The position numbers were made by a program, and so were the translations under genes. Below are positions 7,162 to 13,486 of a stretch of 14,594 bases of DNA, one piece after another. Below the pieces are notes generated by a model. That model saw nothing but the letters and a program-made list of their open reading frames with translations, was not told the origin of the DNA and ran no database searches. Origin of the DNA: Candidatus Rifleibacteriota bacterium (GTDB lineage: Bacteria; Vulcanimicrobiota; Xenobia; Xenobiales; Xenobiaceae). Every line of letters starts with the position of its first letter. Position 1 is the stretch's first letter. The stretch spans positions 1-14,594 of the forward strand of contig CAAGRW010000190.1 in assembly GCA_900772775.1 (NCBI GenBank). Direction: 5' to 3'.

Positions 7162-7812
7162 GTGAAAAGTTTTAGCGTATCTAAACAAACTTTACAGCGT
7201 TTGCCCATGTATTTGGCTTACTTGCGCACTCTGCCTACTAGCGAGAGCAGGGTTTCCGCTTCTTCCATTGCCTGCGCTTTAAATCTTAACGATGTACAAG
7301 TACGCAAAGACTTAGCGGCGGTTAGTTCGTCCGGTCGTCCCAAAGTTGGCTATCCTATCGAAGTTTTGCGCGACGAGCTGGAAAGCTTTTTGGGATACCA
7401 CAATGTAGATTCCGCTATTATTGTCGGCGCCGGCCATCTGGGTAGAGCTCTTCTCAACTATGGCGGCTTCAAAACCTACGGATTAGAAATTTTGGCAGCT
7501 TTTGATGCCAACGAAGAGTTGGCCGGTCAAGAAGGCGGCCGAATTTTGCATTTAAGTAAGCTTAGCGATATGTGCGCTCGCCTCCATCCTCGTATCGGTA
7601 TTATTACCGTACCTGCCGAGGCAGCCCAGCAAGTCTGCGATTTAATGGTCAAATGCGGCATAGAAGCTATTTGGAATTTCGCGCCGGTTCATTTGCGAGT
7701 CGACGAGAAAATTTTTGTCACCAACGAAAATATGGCCGTCCATTTAGCCGTTATTTCCAATTATTTGCGAGCTTCTATGCGAGCGGACAAATTACCCAAC
7801 AATTTTGATTAA
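7162..7812 (+). CDS. rex: Redox-sensing transcriptional repressor Rex
   Basis: Dimeric repressor that leaves DNA when NADH rises and typically controls fermentation genes such as adhE. An N-terminal winged helix (about 8-70) begins with the family's TLQRLPMYLAYL, and a Rossmann domain follows with VGAGHLG (88-94) and D115 in AAFD, then ITVPAEAAQ and WNFAPVHL. The C-terminal helix (MAVHLAVISNYL) is the domain-swapped dimer helix. I chose the GTG at 7162 (216 residues) because Rex proteins are about 210-215 long and start shortly before this motif. An in-frame GTG at 7075 would add 29 residues of non-Rex, GC-rich sequence. Neither start has a clear Shine-Dalgarno. The DNA-reading segment RKDLAAVSSSGRPKVGY departs from the common RKDL-YFG-FG-RG-GY pattern, suggesting a divergent Rex subgroup and perhaps altered operator preference. 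Confidence 0.92.
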   Translation: MKSFSVSKQTLQRLPMYLAYLRTLPTSESRVSASSIACALNLNDVQVRKDLAAVSSSGRPKVGYPIEVLRDELESFLGYHNVDSAIIVGAGHLGRALLNYGGFKTYGLEILAAFDANEELAGQEGGRILHLSKLSDMCARLHPRIGIITVPAEAAQQVCDLMVKCGIEAIWNFAPVHLRVDEKIFVTNENMAVHLAVISNYLRASMRADKLPNNFD

Positions 7813-7813
7813 A

Positions 7814-7857
7814 ACCCAGAATCGGTCGACTGCTCGGTCGATTGGTTCTTTTCTCTT
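7814..7857 (+). terminator. Intrinsic terminator after rex
   Basis: A ten-base-pair stem, AATCGGTCGA (7820-7829) with TCGGTCGATT (7834-7843), includes two G-U pairs and a CTGC loop. It is extended by AACC/GGTT across a CAG bulge and followed by the T-rich tract CTTTTCTCTT. It starts two bases after the rex stop, which suggests that adhE is largely transcribed separately or by regulated readthrough. Confidence 0.75.
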
Positions 7858-7880
7858 AATAATCTGCAATGCCAGCCGTC

Positions 7881-7981
7881 TAAAATAGCGGGGGGCAGCA
7901 GGCGGCGAGCCCGTGCCGCTTAAGGCGGTAGGCAGCGGGTGGTTCGTAAAAATGCTTAATTCCTGAAATGGAGATTGATAT
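7881..7981 (+). promoter_or_regulatory. adhE leader with GC-rich hairpin
   Basis: A possible -10 box TAAAAT (7881-7886) lacks a good -35. It is followed by a GC-rich block that can fold into TGCCGC/GCGGTA (7914-7919, 7925-7930) on top of GCCCG/CGGGT (7909-7913, 7936-7940). No T-run follows, so this is a 5' leader hairpin, not a terminator. The adhE ribosome binding site TGGAGA is at 7969-7974. No copy of the 6906-6937 palindrome is seen here. Confidence 0.4.
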
Positions 7982-10588
7982 ATGAGCAAGTTGGAATATA
8001 CGATCGTCGATAATCTGGAAACTCTCCAAGACGCTTTGAAGCGCCTCAGAGAAGCTCAGAAGATCTACGCTACTTTTACCCAGGAACAGGTTGACAAGAT
8101 CTTCTTTGCTGCCGCTTCAGCAGCCGATCAACAGCGTATTCCTTTAGCCAAGATGGCTCACGAAGAGACCGGCATGGGCGTAGTGGAAGACAAGATTATC
8201 AAGAACCACTTCGCAGCCGAGTATATCTACAACACTTACAAAAACACCAAGACTTGTGGTTTGGTTTGTGACGACAAGGCCGGCGGCTTTAAAACTTACT
8301 TAGAGCCCGTAGGTGTAATTGCCGCTATTATTCCTACTACCAACCCCACCTCTACCGCTATCTTCAAGACTTTGTTGGCCTTGAAAACCAGAAACGGTAT
8401 CATTATTAGCCCTCACCCCAGGGCCAAACAAAGCACCATTGCTGCTGCTAAAGTAGTATTGGAAGCTGCTGTTGCCGCCGGCGCTCCCGAAGGCATTATC
8501 GCTTGGGTAGACGTTCCTTCGCTCGAGCTGAGCAACTTAGTTATGAGAAGCGCTGATCGCATCTTGGCTACTGGTGGCCCTGGTATGGTCAAAGCCGCTT
8601 ACTCTTCTGGCGTACCCGCTATCGGCGTTGGTGCTGGTAATGCTCCCGCTCTTATCGATGAAAGTGCCAATGTAACTTTAGCAGTCAACTCCATCATCCA
8701 CTCCAAGACTTTTGACAACGGTATGATCTGCGCTTCCGAGCAATCCGTAGTCGTTTTGGACAGCATTTATGATGAAGTAAAAGCCGAGTTCGCTCGCCGT
8801 GGTTGCTACTTCCTCAACGAAGAAGAAACCGACAAAGTCCGCAAGACTATGCTCATTAACGGCGCTTTGAACGCCAAGATCGTCGGTCAGTCTGCTCACA
8901 CGATTGCTGAACTTGCTGGTGTAGAAGTTCCCGAAGATACCAAGGTTTTGATTGGCGAAGTTGAACACGCCGACTTTACCGAAGAGTTCGCTCACGAGAA
9001 GCTCTCTCCCATCTTGGGTATGTACCACGCCAAAGACTTCGACGAAGCTTTGCAAAAAGCCGAAGGACTTATCGAGTACGGCGGTTTGGGCCACACCGCT
9101 TCCATTTATCTCGACACTGTAAAGTGCCAAGACAAGTTGGAGCGCTTCACTGCCAAGATGCACACTTGCCGTATTTTGGTTAACACTCCGTCTTCTTTCG
9201 GTGGTATCGGTGACCTCTACAACTTCCGCTTAGCTCCTTCCTTAACGTTGGGCTGCGGTTCTTGGGGCGGCAACTCCGTATCCGAGAACGTAGGTGTAAA
9301 ACATTTACTCAATACCAAGTTTGTTGCAGAAAGAAAAGAAAATATGCTGTGGTTCCGCGCTCCTGAAAAAGTTTACTTTAAGCGTGGCTGCCTGCCCACC
9401 GCTCTCCAAGAGTTGCGCGACGTTATGGGCAAGAAGCGCGTCTTCATCGTCACCGACGAGTTCTTGTTCAAGAATGGCTACACTAAGCCCATTACCGACA
9501 AGCTCGACGAACTTGGCATCACTCACACCAGCTTCTTCGAAGTCGCTCCCGACCCGTCTTTGGCTTCCGCTAAGAAAGGTGCCGAGGCTATGCGTGCCTT
9601 CGCTCCCGATTGCATTATCGCTATCGGTGGTGGTTCCGCTATGGACGCTGGTAAGATTATGTGGGTACTTTACGAGCATCCCGAAGTAGACTTTATGGAT
9701 ATGGCTATGCGCTTCATGGATATCCGCAAGCGCGTCTATACCTTCCCTCACATGGGTGACAAAGCTTACTTCATCGCCGTACCTACCTCCGCCGGTACCG
9801 GTTCCGAAGTTACTCCTTTTGCCGTAATTACCGACGAGCGCAGCGGTATCAAGTATCCTTTGGCCGACTACGAATTGTTGCCTAAGATGGCTATTATCGA
9901 CGCCGACATGATGATGAATATGCCTCGCGGCCTCACTTCCGCTTCCGGTATCGATGCTTTGACCCACGCTCTTGAAGCCTACGCTTCTATGATGGCCACC
10001 GACTTCACCGACGGTATCGCTTTACGCGCCGCTCGCAACATCTTCGACTATTTGCCTCGCGCTTATAATAACGGCGCTTCCGATCCCGAAGCTCGCGAGA
10101 AGATGGCTCACGCTTCCACTATGGCCGGTATGGCTTTCGCTAACGCTTTCTTAGGCGTATGCCACTCCATGGCTCACAAGTTGGGTGCTTTCCACCACAT
10201 TCCTCACGGTATCGCCAACGCTTTGTTAATCACTCTCGTGTTGCGCTACAACGCTGCCGAAGTACCTCCTAAGATGGGTACCTTCCCTCAGTATGGTTAT
10301 CCTCACACTTTGGCTCGTTATGCTGAGTTCGCCAGGTATTTAGGCTTCGGTGGCAAAGATGATCAAGAGAGTTTGGACAACTTGATCAATGCTATCGAGG
10401 ATCTGAAGAAGCAAATCGGTATCAAACCTACCATTCGCGACTACGGTGTAGAAGAAGAGCACTTCTTGGAGACCCTCGATAACATGACCGAGCAAGCCTT
10501 TGACGACCAGTGCACTGGCGCCAACCCTCGTTATCCTTTGATGAAAGAAATCAAAGAGATGTATCTGAAGGCCTACTACGGTCACTAG
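7982..10588 (+). CDS. adhE: Bifunctional acetaldehyde-CoA/alcohol dehydrogenase
   Basis: Reduces acetyl-CoA to acetaldehyde and then ethanol, oxidising two NADH. It acts in the cytosol, where family members form spirosome filaments. The N-terminal CoA-acylating aldehyde dehydrogenase half spans about 1-445, with the catalytic cysteine C250 in GMICASEQS (E. coli C246). The C-terminal iron alcohol dehydrogenase half has the NAD loop GGGSAMDAGK near 550 and Fe ligands D658, H662, H728 and H742, all exactly five residues later than the E. coli ligands. The 868 residues are full length and no active-site residue is lost. Codons are strongly biased to C-ending forms (TTC, CTC, ATC, CGC) compared with ktrB, as expected for a very highly expressed gene. 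The kinase-like gene follows after 9 bases. Neighbouring rex is the likely regulator. Confidence 0.98.
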   Translation: MSKLEYTIVDNLETLQDALKRLREAQKIYATFTQEQVDKIFFAAASAADQQRIPLAKMAHEETGMGVVEDKIIKNHFAAEYIYNTYKNTKTCGLVCDDKAGGFKTYLEPVGVIAAIIPTTNPTSTAIFKTLLALKTRNGIIISPHPRAKQSTIAAAKVVLEAAVAAGAPEGIIAWVDVPSLELSNLVMRSADRILATGGPGMVKAAYSSGVPAIGVGAGNAPALIDESANVTLAVNSIIHSKTFDNGMICASEQSVVVLDSIYDEVKAEFARRGCYFLNEEETDKVRKTMLINGALNAKIVGQSAHTIAELAGVEVPEDTKVLIGEVEHADFTEEFAHEKLSPILGMYHAKDFDEALQKAEGLIEYGGLGHTASIYLDTVKCQDKLERFTAKMHTCRILVNTPSSFGGIGDLYNFRLAPSLTLGCGSWGGNSVSENVGVKHLLNTKFVAERKENMLWFRAPEKVYFKRGCLPTALQELRDVMGKKRVFIVTDEFLFKNGYTKPITDKLDELGITHTSFFEVAPDPSLASAKKGAEAMRAFAPDCIIAIGGGSAMDAGKIMWVLYEHPEVDFMDMAMRFMDIRKRVYTFPHMGDKAYFIAVPTSAGTGSEVTPFAVITDERSGIKYPLADYELLPKMAIIDADMMMNMPRGLTSASGIDALTHALEAYASMMATDFTDGIALRAARNIFDYLPRAYNNGASDPEAREKMAHASTMAGMAFANAFLGVCHSMAHKLGAFHHIPHGIANALLITLVLRYNAAEVPPKMGTFPQYGYPHTLARYAEFARYLGFGGKDDQESLDNLINAIEDLKKQIGIKPTIRDYGVEEEHFLETLDNMTEQAFDDQCTGANPRYPLMKEIKEMYLKAYYGH

Positions 10589-10597
10589 GAGGACATT

Positions 10598-11368
10598 ATG
10601 CAGGACGTAAAGTTAGATTTAAGTGCTGCCAAAGTTATTGCGGTTCGTCCCAACAAGAAGATCTACCGTCTGGGCAACTATTGCGTTAAGGTTTTCAACA
10701 ACGACTTCTCTAAAGCCGACGTACTTAACGAAGCTTTGAACCAGGCTCGCGTAGAAGAGACCGACCTCGATATTCCTAAGATTATCGAAGTGACCAAGAT
10801 CGATGGCAAGTGGGCTATCGTAACCGAGTTTATCGAAGGCCCCACCTTGGCCGAGCTTATGGAAAAAGAGCCCGAAAAAGAAGAAGAGTATATGACTCGC
10901 TTTATTAACATTCAGCGTCGTATCCTCAACACCAAGGCTCCTATGCTCAATAAGCTGGTTGACAAGATGCAGAATAAGATCAGTGCCACTACTTTGAATG
11001 CCACTGCCCGTTATGAACTGCATATGCGCCTGTCTGCTATTCCGCGCCAAGACAAGATTTGCCATGGCGATTTCAACCCCAGCAACGTGATTTGTGGCAC
11101 TAACGGAACCGACTATGTGATCGACTGGTCACACGTGACTCGCGGTGCTGCCGAAGCCGATGTAGCTCGCACCTACTTAGTCTTCTGGCTGGCTGGACAA
11201 CTCGATCGTGCTAAAAAGTACCTTGATATGTACTGCAGCATGACCGATACCGCTAAACAGCAAGTGCAAAAGTGGTTGCCTATTGTGGCCGCTTCTCAGT
11301 CTGTGAAGGGCTGCCCTGAAGAGCGCGAGCTCCTTATGCACTGGATCAACGTAGTTGATTACGAATAA
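10598..11368 (+). CDS. APH/choline-kinase-fold phosphotransferase coupled to adhE
   Basis: A small-molecule kinase of the aminoglycoside phosphotransferase/choline kinase superfamily, substrate unknown. The 256 residues show the ATP-anchoring lysine K31 in CVKVF, the hinge-like VTEFIEG (75-81), the catalytic loop HGDFNPSNV (156-164, catalytic D158 and N163) and the metal-binding D176 in VIDWSH. All residues needed for phosphotransfer look intact. The gene starts 9 bases after adhE, with AGGAGG at 10587-10592 overlapping the adhE stop, and it shares adhE's C-ending codon bias, so it is translated from the same mRNA, probably at a high level. Drug resistance is therefore an unlikely role. Repair of aldehyde- or sugar-modified metabolites (as by fructosamine kinases of this fold), or modification linked to AdhE, are possible but are inference only. 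No signal peptide or membrane segment. Confidence 0.85.
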   Translation: MQDVKLDLSAAKVIAVRPNKKIYRLGNYCVKVFNNDFSKADVLNEALNQARVEETDLDIPKIIEVTKIDGKWAIVTEFIEGPTLAELMEKEPEKEEEYMTRFINIQRRILNTKAPMLNKLVDKMQNKISATTLNATARYELHMRLSAIPRQDKICHGDFNPSNVICGTNGTDYVIDWSHVTRGAAEADVARTYLVFWLAGQLDRAKKYLDMYCSMTDTAKQQVQKWLPIVAASQSVKGCPEERELLMHWINVVDYE

Positions 11369-11615
11369 ACAAATCTAACTCGAGCGGCTGTCGATTTCGC
11401 TTCGGCAGCTTGACTCGGGGTGCTGTTTAGTGAAAGTAAGGCTGGGTTGGCCTCACTTCGCTTAAAGATTTAGCGCCATGGGCGTGCGGTTTGACAAAGC
11501 TTATCTACTTTGTCAGCTGTGCGCCTTTTTGGTGCAAACTGAACCTCTCCTGAGCTTCCGGCTTTTATATCCGGGGGAAACCTACCAATTAACATTTAGG
11601 AAAGATTCTATTTTT
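11369..11615 (+). promoter_or_regulatory. Structured 5' leader of the hydrogenase gene
   Basis: This 247-base gap is rich in pairing. Stem 1 pairs CGAG and GCTG with CAGC and CTCG (about 11382-11418). Stem 2 pairs AGTG and AGGC with GCCT and CACT (about 11430-11458). The terminator-like hairpin listed separately follows at 11481-11532. A short GCGCC/GGCGT pairing (11473-11485) would compete with its 5' arm, as an anti-terminator might. Downstream, TTCCGG and CCGGGGGAA can pair. I do not recognise a named riboswitch. It may simply be the 3' end of the adhE operon plus a promoter I cannot see. Confidence 0.4.
11481..11532 (+). terminator. Intrinsic terminator or attenuator between kinase gene and hydrogenase
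   Basis: Lower stem GGCGTGC with GTGCGCC (seven pairs including two G-U) and a perfect upper stem TGACAAAG (11492-11499) with CTTTGTCA (11508-11515) close an eight-base loop. TTTTT follows directly. It may end the adhE-kinase transcript. Its distance of 85 bases from the hydrogenase start also allows an attenuator role. Confidence 0.65.
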
Positions 11616-13049
11616 ATGAATAACATTAAATTTGACACCAAAGTTCAGTACCTCAAGCACAGCGTACTTAAAGAAGTCATTCGCTTGGCTTTCAAAGACA
11701 AGTTATTGGAAGAAATTCACGATATTCCTAAGCGAATCGTGCCTGGAAAAGTGCCTACTATGCGCTGTTGTGTGTTTAAAGAACGCGCTATTTTAGGCGA
11801 ACGCGTCCATATGGCTTTAGGTGGCACCGCTACCAACGAAAATATTATTGAAGTTTTAGATATCGCTTGCGACGAATGTCCCGTAGGTGGCTACGAAGTA
11901 ACCAACGCTTGCCGCGGTTGTATCGCTCACCGTTGCGAGCAAGCTTGCCGTCGTGGAGCTATTACTTTCGACGAAAACCAGAAAGCTCGCATCGATAAAG
12001 ATAAGTGCGTCGAATGCGGTATGTGCGCCAAGGTTTGTCCTTACAATGCCATTATGAACTTTAAGCGTCCTTGCGAGAGAGCTTGTAAAGCTAAAGCTAT
12101 CAGCATGAACGAAGAAAAAGTAGCCTCTATTGATGAAACCAAGTGTGTACGTTGTGGTGCTTGCGTCTATCAGTGTCCTTTTGGCGCTATTGTCGATAAG
12201 TCTTTTATTCTTAACGTAGTAGACATGCTGCGCCGCGCCAAAGAGCAGGATGGCCCCAAAGTATATGCTGTGATTGCTCCTTCTATTGCCAGCCAGTTTA
12301 GCTACGCCAAGTTGGGACAAGTGATCCACGCTATTAAAGAATGTGGTTTTCACGATGTCTGGGAAGCTGCTTTGGGCGCCGACATGGTAGCTTTCAACGA
12401 ATCTAAAGAATTAGCTGAAAAAGGCTTCTTGCTCAGCTCTTGCTGTCCCGCTTTTGTTTCTTTTGTCGAGAAAAACTTCCCTAAACTTACCGATAAGGTC
12501 TCTCATAGTTTGTCTCCTATGGCTACTATTGCCAAATTTATTAAGGAAAAGAATCCCGGTTGCAAAGTTGTCTTCATTGGCCCGTGCACTGCCAAGAAGA
12601 TGGAAACTAAGCTCGATACGGTCAGCCCTTATGTAGATGTAACAATCACTTTCGAAGAGCTCCAGGCTCTCTTTGACGGACTGGATATCGATGTGGCGTC
12701 TCTGGAAGAAGAAACTTTGGATACCGCTTCTTACTTTGGCCGTATCTTCGCTCGCTGCGGCGGTTTGGCTGACGCTGTCAAAGAAGGACTCAAAGAGCAT
12801 GGCGTAACCAATTTCGAGCTTAAAGCCGTTTCTTGCAGCGGTTTAGACGAGTGTCGCAAAGCTTTGCTTTTGGCCAATTGTGGTAAGTCTCCTTACAACT
12901 TTATTGAAGGTATGGCTTGCGTAGGCGGTTGCATTGGTGGCCCCGGTTGCTTAACTCACGGTGAAAAAGACCTGCGTGAAATTGACAAATACGGTAAAGA
13001 AGCTGCCGAAAAGACTATTACCGGAGCTGTTCAGGCTGCTCACGAATAG
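11616..13049 (+). CDS. [FeFe]-hydrogenase, group B type
   Basis: Cytosolic iron hydrogenase, expected to make H2 from reduced ferredoxin or to consume it. The 477 residues start at the ATG with AGGAAAG at 11598-11604. An in-frame ATG at 11478 would add 46 residues encoded by the hairpin region and is rejected. The cysteine-rich N-terminal part has C85, C88, C99, C102, C107, C111, then CxxCxxCxxxCP at 131-142, C153/C157, and CxxCxxCxxxCP at 177-188, implying about three or four [4Fe-4S] clusters. The H-cluster domain has L1 SSCCPAFV (C276 as proton-relay Cys, C277 as ligand), L2 GPCTAKKME (C324) and L3 EGMACVGGCIGGPG (C435, C439), so all ligands are present. SCCPAFV, not the group A SCCPxW, together with the conserved CSGLDECRKAL segment points to group B, whose physiology is poorly known. 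No maturase genes (hydE, hydF, hydG) lie in the window. Confidence 0.93.
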   Translation: MNNIKFDTKVQYLKHSVLKEVIRLAFKDKLLEEIHDIPKRIVPGKVPTMRCCVFKERAILGERVHMALGGTATNENIIEVLDIACDECPVGGYEVTNACRGCIAHRCEQACRRGAITFDENQKARIDKDKCVECGMCAKVCPYNAIMNFKRPCERACKAKAISMNEEKVASIDETKCVRCGACVYQCPFGAIVDKSFILNVVDMLRRAKEQDGPKVYAVIAPSIASQFSYAKLGQVIHAIKECGFHDVWEAALGADMVAFNESKELAEKGFLLSSCCPAFVSFVEKNFPKLTDKVSHSLSPMATIAKFIKEKNPGCKVVFIGPCTAKKMETKLDTVSPYVDVTITFEELQALFDGLDIDVASLEEETLDTASYFGRIFARCGGLADAVKEGLKEHGVTNFELKAVSCSGLDECRKALLLANCGKSPYNFIEGMACVGGCIGGPGCLTHGEKDLREIDKYGKEAAEKTITGAVQAAHE

Positions 13050-13071
13050 TTGGCAATAAGTTGATCTTGGG

Positions 13072-13118
13072 GCGGGTTGCTGAATTATTTTGGCAATTCG
13101 CTCATTTTTTTCTTTTTT
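13072..13118 (+). terminator. Intrinsic terminator after the hydrogenase gene
   Basis: A nine-pair stem, GCGGGTTGC (13072-13080) with GCAATTCGC (13093-13101, two G-U pairs), is followed by the T-rich tract TTTTTTTCTTTTTT. It begins 22 bases after the hydrogenase stop and insulates the tRNA gene. Confidence 0.85.
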
Positions 13119-13169
13119 GGGCAGGAAAAAGATAGAGAGTAGCGTAACATAAGTTCCGTTGCTCGCTAT

Positions 13170-13259
13170 GGAGAGCTGGCTGAGTGGCCGAAAGCAGCGG
13201 TCTTGAAAACCGCCGTGGCAGTAATGTCACCGGGGGTTCGAATCCCTCGCTCTCCGCCA
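13170..13259 (+). tRNA. tRNA-Ser (anticodon UGA)
   Basis: A full class II tRNA of 90 bases. The acceptor stem pairs GGAGAGC with GCTCTCC, followed by the discriminator G and an encoded CCA. The anticodon stem GCGGT/ACCGC closes the loop CTTGAAA (anticodon TGA). A long variable arm (GTGGCAGTAATGTCAC) and a T-loop TTCGAAT follow. The long variable arm with this anticodon identifies serine. Its promoter would be in 13119-13165, but I see no strong boxes there. Confidence 0.97.
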
Positions 13260-13268
13260 ATATAAAGT

Positions 13269-13309
13269 AAAATCCGAATCGCACTTTTTGTACGGTTCGG
13301 ATTTTTTTT
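13269..13309 (+). terminator. Intrinsic terminator after tRNA-Ser
   Basis: A strong hairpin pairs AAATCCGAA (13270-13278) with TTCGGATTT (13296-13304) and continues into a run of T. It starts 10 bases after the tRNA CCA. The A-run on the 5' side would also let it work on the minus strand. Confidence 0.9.
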
Positions 13310-13371
13310 GTTTTGAAATTTAATTTAGCTCTTCGTTTGTCAATTTTTACGATTTTGGCCATTTTTGTATG

Positions 13372-13429
13372 TTGATTTTATATTACCATATGCGTTAGAA
13401 TAACGCGTAGTTATCGTTTTTTTTTTTTT
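13372..13429 (+). promoter_or_regulatory. Candidate promoter with hairpins and T13 tract before the dynamin-like gene
   Basis: A -35 TTGATT (13372-13377) and -10 TAGAAT (13396-13401) lie 18 bases apart. The -10 box overlaps a perfect inverted repeat, GCGTTA (13392-13397) and TAACGC (13401-13406). A second, overlapping pair, ATAAC/GTTAT, follows and runs into 13 consecutive T (13417-13429), so the transcript could end almost as soon as it starts. Two more small hairpins (CCC/GGG and TAGTA/TACTA) lie at about 13437-13464. Confidence 0.4.
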
Positions 13430-13486
13430 GTTAGTCCCGCTAGTGGGTCTAGTAAAAATACTACCAGGTAACCAAAGGGAAGCGCC

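Noticed and set aside
9305..9967. Long minus-strand open frame (220 residues) inside adhE
   Set aside because: It is antisense to intact adhE. Strong C-ending codon bias removes antisense stops, and the product has no recognisable domain. The same applies to 8678-9163, 10619-11065 and 11856-12353.
10598..11368. Aminoglycoside resistance gene
   Set aside because: The fold is shared with many metabolite kinases. Coupling to adhE and its codon bias argue for a housekeeping role.
11478..11615. Upstream ATG adding 46 residues to the hydrogenase
   Set aside because: The extension is encoded by a terminator-like hairpin and has no good ribosome binding site. The ATG at 11616 has AGGAAAG and gives the usual start of the family.
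13102..13362. Minus-strand open frame of 86 residues across the tRNA gene
   Set aside because: It translates the antisense of tRNA-Ser and its flanking terminators (SEGFEPPVTLLPRR is the usual false product of such tRNAs).
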